The translations under genes were made by a program, and so were the position numbers. A stretch of 35,222 nucleotides of DNA, from positions 1 through 35,222 of the forward strand of contig JABGVH010000157.1 in assembly GCA_018646195.1 (NCBI GenBank), read 5' to 3'. Below the pieces are notes generated by a model. That model searched no databases and had not been told where the DNA came from. It was given only the letters and a program-made list of their open reading frames with translations. Numbering within the stretch: the first letter of the stretch is position 1; every line of letters begins with the position of its first letter. This stretch comes from Halobacteriovoraceae bacterium. Lineage in GTDB: Bacteria; Bdellovibrionota; Bacteriovoracia; Bacteriovoracales; Bacteriovoracaceae. Positions 25,019 through 33,632 of this stretch are shown in pieces.

Positions 25019-25786
25019 TTAAATTTTTAGATTATCAATCTCGTGGGCCCACTCACACTCCTTATCGGTTAATGGGCCTTTAAAATTTAAAATAGAAATA
25101 GAAGCATATTTTTGGTCAACATTTTGACAATCACTTCCCGGAATTGGCTCAAAGCCTTTGTAGTAGCCACCAACCCAGTAATAATATTCGCCCCGCATAT
25201 CCTTTCGTTGAGTAATATCCTCGGAGTAACTGCGTATACCAAGTTGACTGAACTTAAAGCCTAAGAGTTCTTGAGTCATACAATCAGGTACGTTTAAATT
25301 AAAATGGGCCCTTTCTGGCAGTTTTGAGACTAGTCCCGAGTTAATCAACGTAAGTGTAGCTTTTGCAGCGGTAAGATAGTTAAAAGGCCCTGTAGGGTTC
25401 TCAAAATCGATCACAGTGCTAACAGCTATTGAAGGAACCCCGTGAAAGGCCGCTTCTCTTGCACCGGCCACTGTCCCTGAATAATAAATGTCTTGTCCAA
25501 GATTCCCACCACGGTTTATCCCTGAAATTACAAGGTCAGGTCTTTTATCTAAAACTTTACTTAGGCCAATCAAAACGCAATCAGCTGGGAAGCCTGAGCA
25601 AGAGTATAAATTCTTTTCAAGTTCTTTCAATCTCAGTGGCTTATCGAGTGTCAAAGAATGGCCTGTCGTAGAGCGTTCTTCAGAGGGTGCAATGATGATT
25701 ACTTCATGCTGGCTTTTTAGCAATTCTGCTAGAACACGAATGCCTTCGGCATCAACACCATCGTCGTTTGTAATTAGTATTTTCAT
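25019..25786 (-). CDS. surE: 5'/3'-nucleotidase SurE
   Basis: SurE dephosphorylates nucleoside 5'- and 3'-monophosphates and is linked to stationary-phase survival. The 255-residue sequence starts with MKILITNDDGVDAEGI (NDDG, metal binding), then IIIAPSEERSTTGHSLTL, the active-site segment SGINRGGNLGQDIYYSGTVAGAREA and GVPSIAVS. It is complete. The gene precedes the NlpD-like peptidase and follows the TrpF-like gene by about 37 nt, so it is probably part of the long minus-strand run from accD downward. Confidence 0.96.
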   Translation of the reverse strand: MKILITNDDGVDAEGIRVLAELLKSQHEVIIIAPSEERSTTGHSLTLDKPLRLKELEKNLYSCSGFPADCVLIGLSKVLDKRPDLVISGINRGGNLGQDIYYSGTVAGAREAAFHGVPSIAVSTVIDFENPTGPFNYLTAAKATLTLINSGLVSKLPERAHFNLNVPDCMTQELLGFKFSQLGIRSYSEDITQRKDMRGEYYYWVGGYYKGFEPIPGSDCQNVDQKYASISILNFKGPLTDKECEWAHEIDNLKI

Positions 25787-25823
25787 AGTTTAGGTATATC
25801 GTTAAATAGATAATAAATAAAGA

Positions 25824-26495
25824 TTAAATTATAAGCTTCCGGTAGTGATCTAAATTCTGAATTATTTTGTGATGATCCACTGAACGATATTCTTTTTCAA
25901 CCTTGAAGTTGAGAGGAAGAGAAATAAAATCAAAATTGACGAAATCAAACAAGCTATGAAAAATATTAGAATCCCAATCCATGTAAAATCCTAAAATTAA
26001 TCCTTTTTTCTGGTAGGTAGGATATATATTACTGATAAAATTATTAATAACTCCTTCTGCGCCGCCATGATTATAATATTCCTCCACTACATCGTAAGGA
26101 AAAATTACTCCTGCGATATTAGAACAATTGAGAATATTTACAACATCCGCAAGAGGATTAAAATGCCAGAAAAATGGATGCTTAAACTGCTCGTAGAACT
26201 CTGCTCCTTTACTATCGGAAAACTCTAAGAAAATATTCTTAGATGTAACTTCTACTTCTTTCAGCATATCTGAAAGTATTTTGCTAACGACAAAATCTTT
26301 TTCACGATCAAATCTCAAATAATAATTGTGTTTTGAAGAATAAAGTTCTTTTATAATCTTTAAGAAATGATGCTCTTGAATGAAATTGAAGCTTTTAGGT
26401 CTAAAGTCAAAAACGAAATCAAATACCTTATTAGAAGACAATTCTTCTAGTGTTTTTCCTGAATATATACCTTCTATTCGTATTCTTTCACTCAT
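25824..26495 (-). CDS. hypothetical protein, possibly a diverged TrpF-like barrel
   Basis: I do not firmly recognise this 223-residue protein. Its start (RIRIEGIYSG, then FDFVFDFRPKSFNFI) lines up in pattern with phosphoribosylanthranilate isomerase, where KICG begins strand one and SPRSV ends strand two. If that is right, the catalytic Cys is replaced by Glu, so it would not be a normal TrpF. The rest is rich in Phe and Tyr, with an alpha/beta alternation that allows a barrel. The neighbour upstream is a TrpG/PabA-type amidotransferase, and in many proteobacteria trpF sits beside accD-folC, which are also nearby. The ATG at 26495 is inside the amidotransferase end (8-nt overlap); a GTG at 26519 is the alternative. 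Confidence 0.5.
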   Translation of the reverse strand: MSERIRIEGIYSGKTLEELSSNKVFDFVFDFRPKSFNFIQEHHFLKIIKELYSSKHNYYLRFDREKDFVVSKILSDMLKEVEVTSKNIFLEFSDSKGAEFYEQFKHPFFWHFNPLADVVNILNCSNIAGVIFPYDVVEEYYNHGGAEGVINNFISNIYPTYQKKGLILGFYMDWDSNIFHSLFDFVNFDFISLPLNFKVEKEYRSVDHHKIIQNLDHYRKLII

Positions 26496-27114
26496 CTGAA
26501 TTATTATATAAGAAATCACGGGCTGGGGTTAAAAATACATCGGGGCAAGATGTACCTATCGACTCGGGATGAAATTGATAACTTAGGAACCTTTCACCCT
26601 TAGCGATTAATATTTCCCCCTCAATAGCGTAAGTATCTAATTCTTTACTAATTACATTGGAGTTTTCTTCAACTATCAAAGAGTTATAAAACTGAACAGA
26701 AAATTTTTCCCCTTTATCACTCTTCAACCAGTCGGGAATAACTATTTCTCTGGCCTGTCCATGTATGGGTTTTTCTGATTTTCTAATACTATGGCCAAAT
26801 TGCCGTAGATATATCTGATGACCAAGACAAACTCCTAAGTTGAAAATAGAGAAAGAATCAAGGGCAGTTTTAATTAGTGGAATAAGCTGGTCATAATCTT
26901 TTGGGTGGCCTGGTCCTGGGCCCAAAACAAGAACAAATTTTTTCCCGCTGTCGATGAACTTTTTTAAGTTCAAAGGAAAATCGCCTACCGTTGAGACGGT
27001 AGAAGAAAGGCCTAGATTTAAAAAAGATTCAGCAATATTGAAAGTAAAGCTATCTTCAAAATCCAAAATCAAAATTTTATTTTCGCCCCGAGAGGGATCT
27101 AAAATTGTTTTCAT
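26488..27114 (-). CDS. class I glutamine amidotransferase, TrpG/PabA type
   Basis: The 208-residue protein has the triad and motifs of the glutaminase subunit of anthranilate or aminodeoxychorismate synthase: ILDFEDSFTFNI (17-27), GPGPGHP (65-71), GVCLGHQ (94-100) with nucleophile Cys96, PIHGQAREI (117-125) and SYQFHPESIGT with His182 and Glu184. Such subunits release ammonia from glutamine for a TrpE or PabB partner, which is not seen here. Thirteen extra residues precede the usual start, which makes the gene overlap the end of lptD by 38 nt. With folC two genes upstream, a PabA role in folate synthesis is as reasonable as TrpG; the sequence does not separate the two. Confidence 0.82.
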   Translation of the reverse strand: MKTILDPSRGENKILILDFEDSFTFNIAESFLNLGLSSTVSTVGDFPLNLKKFIDSGKKFVLVLGPGPGHPKDYDQLIPLIKTALDSFSIFNLGVCLGHQIYLRQFGHSIRKSEKPIHGQAREIVIPDWLKSDKGEKFSVQFYNSLIVEENSNVISKELDTYAIEGEILIAKGERFLSYQFHPESIGTSCPDVFLTPARDFLYNNSDE

Positions 27115-29467
27115 TAAAGTTTATCAAAAAGTTAAAAGCTATTTTGGTATTTATCAAATCTCTTGAGTAACGTAAGTCAAACTTCCAGCAGTTGTTTGCC
27201 GGAGAATAGATCATTCCGTATGTATTATTTGTATATTTTTTATCCTCGATATCATAGTCATAACTGGCATATAGAGTAAGCAGAGAGGTAATATCTAAAC
27301 TTCCTTCAACATCAACGAGCTTATTAATAGGAGTAGATAATGAATCATAAATGAGATTGAACCCAAACTCTCCTCGCTCAAACTTCCTTTTTGCACCAAT
27401 TGTAAATACATGTTTCTGAGTTGAGTAAAAATAAAACTCTGAAGCATTGAAAGAAAGTTTTTCGTAACTAAGACTTCCTTCCATGAAAAGCCTTGTAAAT
27501 CGTTCAGAAACCTTGTCATTATTTGAACGTAAGTCATACCCTTGTGATATATTGAAAAAGGACACCTCGTCATACCTAAAATTCTGCCTTAGAGTTCGAC
27601 CATCCTCCAGAGAGTTTCCAGGCCTTGTAGTTTTCCTGACGACTGAATTATTCCATTGAACTTCCACCGTATCTCTAACAGGTAAAGTTGTTCTTAAGGA
27701 AGTTTGATTTAACTCAAATTCCCTGTCCCTGATGGAATCAATATAATCAAATTGACCGCTCCCGTCATTTTGGCTAATTTGATTTTTAAATTTTTCATTT
27801 CCGTGTATGTCTGAATCTGAGAAAAAATAATGTTTTAATTTATATTCTTGAGAGTGTCGATAACTGACTCTATTAAAATTTACAACTTCTTTATTGAAGT
27901 AATTTGAAAACTTTGGCAATACTCCTATTATACTTTTGCCACCTATTTGTGACGAAACGTTCGAATCATTTTTACTTCTAGATTTTTCACTCAATTTATC
28001 TGCTGGTATTTCATCACGATACGAGAGACCATAAATTTTTTCGATTTTCACCGATGCTTCGGTCTCGTAAATATAGCCACTTTTAGTGAATGTTTTCTGT
28101 TTGGCATAAGGGAAGCGATAATGCTGGTAATCAAATTTCGCACTAGTCTTAAAGAAAACAGGCCCTAGATATCCAAGCTTCCAGTCGAGGTATGGAACAG
28201 CATTATGTCTTTGAGCATTTCTTATAAAGTTTCCCTCGGCAAAGTGATTTTGCTTGAATACCGTGAAATCAGAATCCAGACCAAAGGAAATATCCCTAAA
28301 AAAAGGTACATCTGTATGCAGAATACTTATTGGTTGCATGGATAGGTTTACTTCTGGCAATATTTGGACATAGGAATGATCAAATTCCTTTGGGTTTTTT
28401 ACCAGCTGATTTTTATTAAAGTAACTTTCTAAATTTATATCAAATAGAGAAGTTCTGTATCCAAAGAATCCTCCTCCTCCTGTTTCGGGGCCTGTCACTT
28501 TATCAGATGCAAAATAATCAAAATCTCGTATTGCATCTAAATCATTTAAGTCAGTAAAATTTAAATGATGCGAAAAATTATTTCCAGTTGCAAAGTGATG
28601 CTCATATTCCGAAATATGTCTAAATGTAGTTTGACCGGAGTCATCGGTATTTCTTTTAAAGGGCTCATAGATTTTATCCCACGACTGAAGCGAGTTGACT
28701 TCAAACCAAACTTTTTCTTTTAATACTTGGCGAAATTGTAATTCATTCCCCCATCCTCTTCTTCCTAGTATCGATGGGGTTAAAGTCAGGTCATTTGAAT
28801 CACTTAAGGCCCAAAACCAAGGCTGTCTGTAGCGAGCACCTTCATCAAAATTAAAACCGAAACTTGGAAATAATAATCCAGTTTCTCTTTTCTTTTTTAT
28901 AGGTAATATAAGGTAGGGAATGTACATGACGACAACCCCTTTAACTTTTACAAAAGCATGCTGAATTCGTATATATTCACCTAAAGTTATATGTACTTTT
29001 TTCCCAAATATACTCCAAGATTCGGGACAATCCTGACAGGTCGTATATTCAGCATCTTTTGCAATTAAGACATTATTAGATTCCCTGGATATCTCCTTCC
29101 CTAGGACGATGTAGTTATCAGAAATAATTCGTGCATTTTTAACTAATACTTTTGCTGAATTTAAATTGTACTTTAATTCAGAACCATAGAGAGTTACTTG
29201 AGGACCGATATATCGAACATTGCCCACAACTTTAGTGTCACCACTCGAAAAAGTCATCGACGCTTTTTCTCCATAGATTGAATTATTTTTATGGGTAATA
29301 ACTACGTTGCCTACGGCCTCAAAAACATTATTTTGAGAACGCCTGAAGGCCTTATCTGAAAGAATGTGAATTTTATCGCCGAGATTAAACTGAAAACTTT
29401 CTCTTGCGCTTAAATCAGACGTCGTTACGAGTATGAATATTAGAATAGATATATTTTTGAACTTCAC
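27077..29467 (-). CDS. lptD: LPS-assembly outer membrane protein LptD
   Basis: LptD forms, with LptE, the outer membrane machine that places LPS in the outer leaflet. The N-terminal OstA-like domain is visible (IHILSDKAFRRSQNNVFEAV, YGEKASMTF and GNVRYIG), then AEYTTCQDCPESW, the family turn PIKKKRETGLLFPSFGF, and a long beta-barrel domain to the C-terminus. I choose the GTG at 29467 because it begins a clean signal peptide (VKFKNISILIFILVTTSDLS, cleavage about Ala21), giving 796 aa; frames open to 29569 would start inside folC without a signal. Only three Cys occur: 144, 147 and one near 760, fewer than E. coli's four. It overlaps folC by 53 nt and the amidotransferase by 38 nt. Confidence 0.9.
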   Translation of the reverse strand: MKFKNISILIFILVTTSDLSARESFQFNLGDKIHILSDKAFRRSQNNVFEAVGNVVITHKNNSIYGEKASMTFSSGDTKVVGNVRYIGPQVTLYGSELKYNLNSAKVLVKNARIISDNYIVLGKEISRESNNVLIAKDAEYTTCQDCPESWSIFGKKVHITLGEYIRIQHAFVKVKGVVVMYIPYLILPIKKKRETGLLFPSFGFNFDEGARYRQPWFWALSDSNDLTLTPSILGRRGWGNELQFRQVLKEKVWFEVNSLQSWDKIYEPFKRNTDDSGQTTFRHISEYEHHFATGNNFSHHLNFTDLNDLDAIRDFDYFASDKVTGPETGGGGFFGYRTSLFDINLESYFNKNQLVKNPKEFDHSYVQILPEVNLSMQPISILHTDVPFFRDISFGLDSDFTVFKQNHFAEGNFIRNAQRHNAVPYLDWKLGYLGPVFFKTSAKFDYQHYRFPYAKQKTFTKSGYIYETEASVKIEKIYGLSYRDEIPADKLSEKSRSKNDSNVSSQIGGKSIIGVLPKFSNYFNKEVVNFNRVSYRHSQEYKLKHYFFSDSDIHGNEKFKNQISQNDGSGQFDYIDSIRDREFELNQTSLRTTLPVRDTVEVQWNNSVVRKTTRPGNSLEDGRTLRQNFRYDEVSFFNISQGYDLRSNNDKVSERFTRLFMEGSLSYEKLSFNASEFYFYSTQKHVFTIGAKRKFERGEFGFNLIYDSLSTPINKLVDVEGSLDITSLLTLYASYDYDIEDKKYTNNTYGMIYSPANNCWKFDLRYSRDLINTKIAFNFLINFNENNFRSLSGRK

Positions 29468-30656
29468 CAATGAAGTAATACGAACCAGTGACAAGAACAT
29501 TATTGCCACTATCTTGCCAATTGTAGATTTCCTGCTTCCAATTAGGAACAAACTTGATCTTCCCTTCAACTAATGCCAAACCTTCTACGGCCTTTTTTGG
29601 CATGGCCCTTTCGTGTTCAAAATAAGTAAGTATTAGAGAATCAAAAAGAAGGCGAGTGTCAGATAAAATATTTAGGCACTCTTTCACTTCCTTCCGTGGT
29701 CTATCAGAAAAAGAAACCAATACTTGGTTAATTTTTTTACCTGCATGGACTTCCCTATCCTTACAAAGCGCTTGCGTCATCTTTCGAAAACCATCTAAAT
29801 TATGCGCTCCTATAAAGATAAAGCTTATGCCACCTAATGTCACCTTTTCCCATCGTCCAATTTGTGGAGAATCGGCCATATTAAAGTCACAAGTTATCTT
29901 TTTTGAAATCAAATCAACCGCCATGGAGTGGGCCAATTTATAGTTCCTTTTTCTATAATCGGTTTTGTTTGAAACTTGCTTTATTTCAAATAAATCAATC
30001 CATTCTACTTCGGATTTATGACAGAATTTTTCTGTTTTCTCTCGTAGGTATTTTTGCTCCAAACAAGTGTATAGTTTTTTCCCACTACGCGTTACACCAA
30101 GTTTTTCGTAAAGAATTTGATCGAAACGATTTCCAAGAATTTTTTGATGATCTCTAGACAATGAAGTTACTGCAGTCATTTCGGCATCGAATATGTTAAC
30201 CGCGTCAAATCGGCCCCCCAACCCAACTTCTAAAATAAGAAACTGTGGGGGCCTTTCGCAAACTACATCACAAAAGATCAAGAACAAAAATTCGTAATAA
30301 CTTAATGAATCCGCTAAAGAAAAATTTCGTTCGATGGCCTTATTTAAATGCTCATAAGAAATTATTGTTCCATTTAGATTAAATCTCTCTCGAATAGACA
30401 GGATATGTGGAGAGCTCCAAGTAGAAACACTATGCCCCTGGGAAAGTAGAAGTTCTTGCAAAATAAAGGCCGTCTGTCCTTTGCCATTTGTCCCAGCAAT
30501 AGTTACAACTTTTGTTCCTTCATTAATTAATTTATTTTTAAACTTTTGAAAATGGGTCCGAAGTCGCTCTAGCCCAGGACGAAATTCTTCACTACCTAGT
30601 CTTGAGAATAACCATTTGCTTATGGCCTTTTCTTGATCTGCCTGAAACCTATTCAC
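29415..30656 (-). CDS. folC: folylpolyglutamate/dihydrofolate synthase FolC
   Basis: A Mur-ligase-fold enzyme that adds glutamate to folates and, in bifunctional forms, to dihydropteroate. The 413 residues show VTIAGTNGKGQTAFILQELL (51-70, P-loop), WSSPHILSIRERFNLNG, LEVGLGGRFDAVN and a Mur-type central domain with TSLSRDHQKILG. The GTG start (30656) shares GTGA with the accD stop, so translation is coupled; accD-folC is a conserved pair in proteobacteria. The 3' end is overlapped by lptD, an uncommon neighbour. Nothing catalytic seems missing, though the C-terminal domain is less conserved and I cannot say whether it is bifunctional. Confidence 0.93.
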   Translation of the reverse strand: MNRFQADQEKAISKWLFSRLGSEEFRPGLERLRTHFQKFKNKLINEGTKVVTIAGTNGKGQTAFILQELLLSQGHSVSTWSSPHILSIRERFNLNGTIISYEHLNKAIERNFSLADSLSYYEFLFLIFCDVVCERPPQFLILEVGLGGRFDAVNIFDAEMTAVTSLSRDHQKILGNRFDQILYEKLGVTRSGKKLYTCLEQKYLREKTEKFCHKSEVEWIDLFEIKQVSNKTDYRKRNYKLAHSMAVDLISKKITCDFNMADSPQIGRWEKVTLGGISFIFIGAHNLDGFRKMTQALCKDREVHAGKKINQVLVSFSDRPRKEVKECLNILSDTRLLFDSLILTYFEHERAMPKKAVEGLALVEGKIKFVPNWKQEIYNWQDSGNNVLVTGSYYFIGEVQKYIYSNIHTRNDV

Positions 30657-31516
30657 TTTGAAGATAATTTATTACTAAAAATTTCAATAAAAAATTGAAG
30701 TTCACTTTTTAAATTTTTCCTATGGACTATCCTGTCAATGAAGCCATGGTCTAGTAAGAACTCCGCTCTTTGGAATCCTTCCGGCAAAGTTTGTCGTATT
30801 GATTGTTCAATAACCCTTGGTCCGGCAAAACCAATGAGGGCCTTTGGTTCCGCTATATTTACATCTCCAAGCATTGCGAAACTAGCTGCAACTCCGCCGG
30901 TTGTTGGGTCAGTAAGTACTGATATAAAGGGAATCCCTGCTTTTTTTAATCTCTGCCTAGCTGCTGAGGTTTTTCCCATTTGCATTAATGACAAAATCCC
31001 TTCTTGCATCCTGGCACCACCTGAAGAGCTTACAATGATAGCTGGAATTTTTTCTTCAAAGGCCTTGTCCATCACAAGTGCCATTTTCTCCCCTGTTACT
31101 ACCCCCATAGATCCGCCCATGAATTGAAAATTCATGATCCCTAAAGAAACTCTGCGTTTAGCTATTTTACCAATCCCACAGATAGCACCGTCGAGGGCCC
31201 CGCATTTATCATGCGCCAATTTCAACCTTTCCTGATAGCTTTTTTTATCAACAAATTGAAATGGGTCTGTAGTTGCTAGGCTTTCGCCAAAAGGTTTGAA
31301 GCTATCACTATCAACGAGCAGGTTAAGTCGTGCTTGGGCCGATAAGCGGAAGTGCTGGTCACAATATGGGCAAACCTGGTCATAGCTATCGAGCTTACTA
31401 CTTTGAATAATTTCACCGCAATTAGTGCATTTTTTCCAAAGTCCAGTAGGTGTGTTGCTAACACCTTTTTTAGCCTTCTTTAATTTAGGAGTTTTAATCG
31501 CTTCAAACCAACCCAA
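30653..31516 (-). CDS. accD: acetyl-CoA carboxylase carboxyltransferase subunit beta
   Basis: AccD with AccA transfers the carboxyl group from biotin to acetyl-CoA, the first step of fatty acid synthesis. The zinc ribbon is complete (Cys30, Cys33, Cys49, Cys52), followed by the crotonase-like domain with MNFQFMGGSMGVVTGEK, SSSGGARMQEGILSLMQM, DPTTGGVAASFAMLGDV and GFAGPRVIEQSIRQTLPEG. Length 287 aa is normal. The start is a TTG at 31516 with GGAG 6 nt upstream. accA is not in the window. It overlaps folC by 4 nt and has about 77 nt in front of it, enough for its own promoter. Confidence 0.96.
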   Translation of the reverse strand: MGWFEAIKTPKLKKAKKGVSNTPTGLWKKCTNCGEIIQSSKLDSYDQVCPYCDQHFRLSAQARLNLLVDSDSFKPFGESLATTDPFQFVDKKSYQERLKLAHDKCGALDGAICGIGKIAKRRVSLGIMNFQFMGGSMGVVTGEKMALVMDKAFEEKIPAIIVSSSGGARMQEGILSLMQMGKTSAARQRLKKAGIPFISVLTDPTTGGVAASFAMLGDVNIAEPKALIGFAGPRVIEQSIRQTLPEGFQRAEFLLDHGFIDRIVHRKNLKSELQFFIEIFSNKLSSK

Positions 31517-31593
31517 TGGAATCTCCGAAGTTCTAAAGGTTTAATATGGAGTATCATGGTCTTTTCGAAGCATTTCGGCAAGGATTTTAGGAA

Positions 31594-32358
31594 CTAAAAG
31601 ACGAAGGAAGTATTATCATTCCCCAGTAGACTGAAGCGCTCACAGCCCAACTCATCAATTTCTTTAAAAATCTGAGTTTGGTAATTTGGCTTTAAATGAC
31701 CCAAGAAAATCGGCACATTGGGTGGCATTTTCTTTATCTCTTCACTGATTGTTGAGGGCGTATGGTGAAAGCTATCAATGGCCACTTGGATGAGGGCATT
31801 GGGAAAACTAACTTCTGTAAAAATGGCCTTTAGGTTTTTAATCGACTTGGACACTTCCCAAATCCGTTCTGTCGGACCTGTGTCCTGGGTAAAAATAATC
31901 GCAGAATTATTTTTTTCAACGATGAAGCCATGTCCACCAGCAGGGTGATTTACCTTTACTGGGGTCACTTTATACTCACCCAACTGAAGTGATTTTTCAC
32001 CATCAAACTCATGGAACTGAAGAGTGGGATTGCCCTTGCTTGGCAGAGCTGTGAAATCTGGCCAAATTTCATCATTAAGTAAATGGTTCATTATATTATT
32101 TTTTGCTTTAGTACTGGCGTAAATTTCAAAAGGTGCACCTTTTAATCCAAAGCAATTATCTGCTAAAAATGCTAAGTCTGAAATGTGATCTAAGTGGCTA
32201 TGAGAAATTAAAATATGATCTATTAGTATCTGAGCATCAATTTGAATTCCGGAAGCAACCGAACCAGCGTCTATCAGAAGCTTTCCATCTATAAGATAGC
32301 TAGTGGCCTTATAGCCAGGAGAAACTCCCCCATGTCCACCAATTACTTTAACTAACAT
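31594..32358 (-). CDS. metallo-beta-lactamase-fold hydrolase, class II cyclic nucleotide phosphodiesterase-like
   Basis: A 254-residue metallohydrolase. The metal motif HSHLDH (53-58) is followed by ISDLAFLADN, which is close to the signature of class II cAMP phosphodiesterases (yeast PDE1, Vibrio CpdP: H-x-H-L-D-H-[LIVM]). Further ligands are in VNHPAGGHGF, FTQDTG and FLGHLKP. No signal peptide. The family members hydrolyse 3',5'-cyclic nucleotides, but similar folds have other uses, so the substrate remains open. AAGGA precedes the ATG. It starts 23 nt after the HD-GYP gene on the same strand, which suggests a shared role in cyclic nucleotide turnover. Confidence 0.75.
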   Translation of the reverse strand: MLVKVIGGHGGVSPGYKATSYLIDGKLLIDAGSVASGIQIDAQILIDHILISHSHLDHISDLAFLADNCFGLKGAPFEIYASTKAKNNIMNHLLNDEIWPDFTALPSKGNPTLQFHEFDGEKSLQLGEYKVTPVKVNHPAGGHGFIVEKNNSAIIFTQDTGPTERIWEVSKSIKNLKAIFTEVSFPNALIQVAIDSFHHTPSTISEEIKKMPPNVPIFLGHLKPNYQTQIFKEIDELGCERFSLLGNDNTSFVF

Positions 32359-32381
32359 TACTTTCCTTTTAAGCTATGATT

Positions 32382-33566
32382 TTAACTTGCTCTCTTATTT
32401 TTTACTAGTCCCTTGGGCCTATACATATGAGTTTTCTTAAAGCCTTTCTCGAAAGCGGTTACGACCTCTGTGCAAAACTGACTTCCTGAGTTATTTAATA
32501 TTTCTTGAAAGGCAACCATAGGTGGTAATCCTTTACGATAAGGCCTGGTACTAATCATCGCATCAAAAGTGTCGGCCACTGAGATGATTGAGGCCAGCTT
32601 TGGAATTTCATCTCCCACAAGGCCAAAAGGGTAGCCTTTACCATCCGGTCGTTCATGGTGATAGCGCATACCGTCTGTTACGTTTTTAAAATTATCTATA
32701 TGCCCTAATATTTCATGGCCTAAAGCAGGATGAGATTTCATTATTTCGAACTCTTCATTAGTAAGTGCAGAGGATTTTTTTAATATTTTATCTTCGATTC
32801 CTATTTTACCTATATCGTGAAGAACCGCCGCTAACTTCAAATTGCTTTTTTCTTCAAAAGTTAAATCCATTTCATCGCCTATCATATCTGCAAAAACACC
32901 AACCCTCTTTGTATGACCTCCAGTATAGGCATCCTTTTTGCCTATAGCATCGGCCAAGGACTGAACAATTTGCACAAATTGAGAATTCATTCTCTCTGTT
33001 AAAATTACATTTTCCATTGATGCCGTAAGCTGATTGCAAATGGCCTCCATAAAGTAATGGTCCTCATTGCTAAATTTATGAAGAGACCGATAAGAAGCTT
33101 CAATGACTCCTATTACTTCTCCTTCGTAGATGAGGGGTCCCAAAAGAAGACTTTTCACACCTAACTTTTTTAAATGCTCAGGTAATGAGGACAGCTTAAT
33201 ATCCGCCGTGCAATCACTATATTCAGTGATCGCCATATTGTTTTTACATTCTCTGGGAAAACTATTAACTGATGTTGGTATTTTCTTTTCACTTAAATGC
33301 TTATCTTTTCCTTCATGAGTATTGTAAATAAAAAGTTCCTCTTCTGCTTTAAAGCGATAAAAAACAATCTCTTCACAGTTTAAGATTTTCTGAATCCATT
33401 TTTTTGCGCTTCTTACGATTGACTTAAACTCCACTCCTGAGGAATTTAGTTTACTAATGGACATTAAGTATTCAAATTTTTTAACTTTAGAATTAATATG
33501 TTCAGCAACTTCTGGATCCTGAAGTTTTAATTTATTGACGATACTTATATCTTTGAACTTTATCAT
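32382..33566 (-). CDS. GAF-HD-GYP protein, predicted cyclic di-GMP phosphodiesterase
   Basis: A 394-residue signalling protein. Residues about 40-190 form a GAF-type sensor domain (SLLLGPLIYEGEVIGVIEAS and FSNEDHYFMEAICNQL), after which a helix leads to an HD-GYP domain: GGHTKRVGVFADMIG, LHDIGKIGI with the metal pair His250-Asp251, MRYHHERPDGKGYP (300-313) with an intact GYP, and SVADTFDAMISTRPYRKG. All metal ligands and the GYP motif are present, so it should degrade c-di-GMP. No membrane segment is seen, so it is cytosolic. GGAG lies 11 nt before the ATG. It stands between rsmI and the class II PDE-like gene. Confidence 0.9.
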   Translation of the reverse strand: MIKFKDISIVNKLKLQDPEVAEHINSKVKKFEYLMSISKLNSSGVEFKSIVRSAKKWIQKILNCEEIVFYRFKAEEELFIYNTHEGKDKHLSEKKIPTSVNSFPRECKNNMAITEYSDCTADIKLSSLPEHLKKLGVKSLLLGPLIYEGEVIGVIEASYRSLHKFSNEDHYFMEAICNQLTASMENVILTERMNSQFVQIVQSLADAIGKKDAYTGGHTKRVGVFADMIGDEMDLTFEEKSNLKLAAVLHDIGKIGIEDKILKKSSALTNEEFEIMKSHPALGHEILGHIDNFKNVTDGMRYHHERPDGKGYPFGLVGDEIPKLASIISVADTFDAMISTRPYRKGLPPMVAFQEILNNSGSQFCTEVVTAFEKGFKKTHMYRPKGLVKNKRAS

Positions 33567-33632
33567 TTAGTCGTAAGCTCCATGTTCGCTTCTGACTTTC
33601 TTTTCGACTAATTTCTTAATGAACTTAAATGT

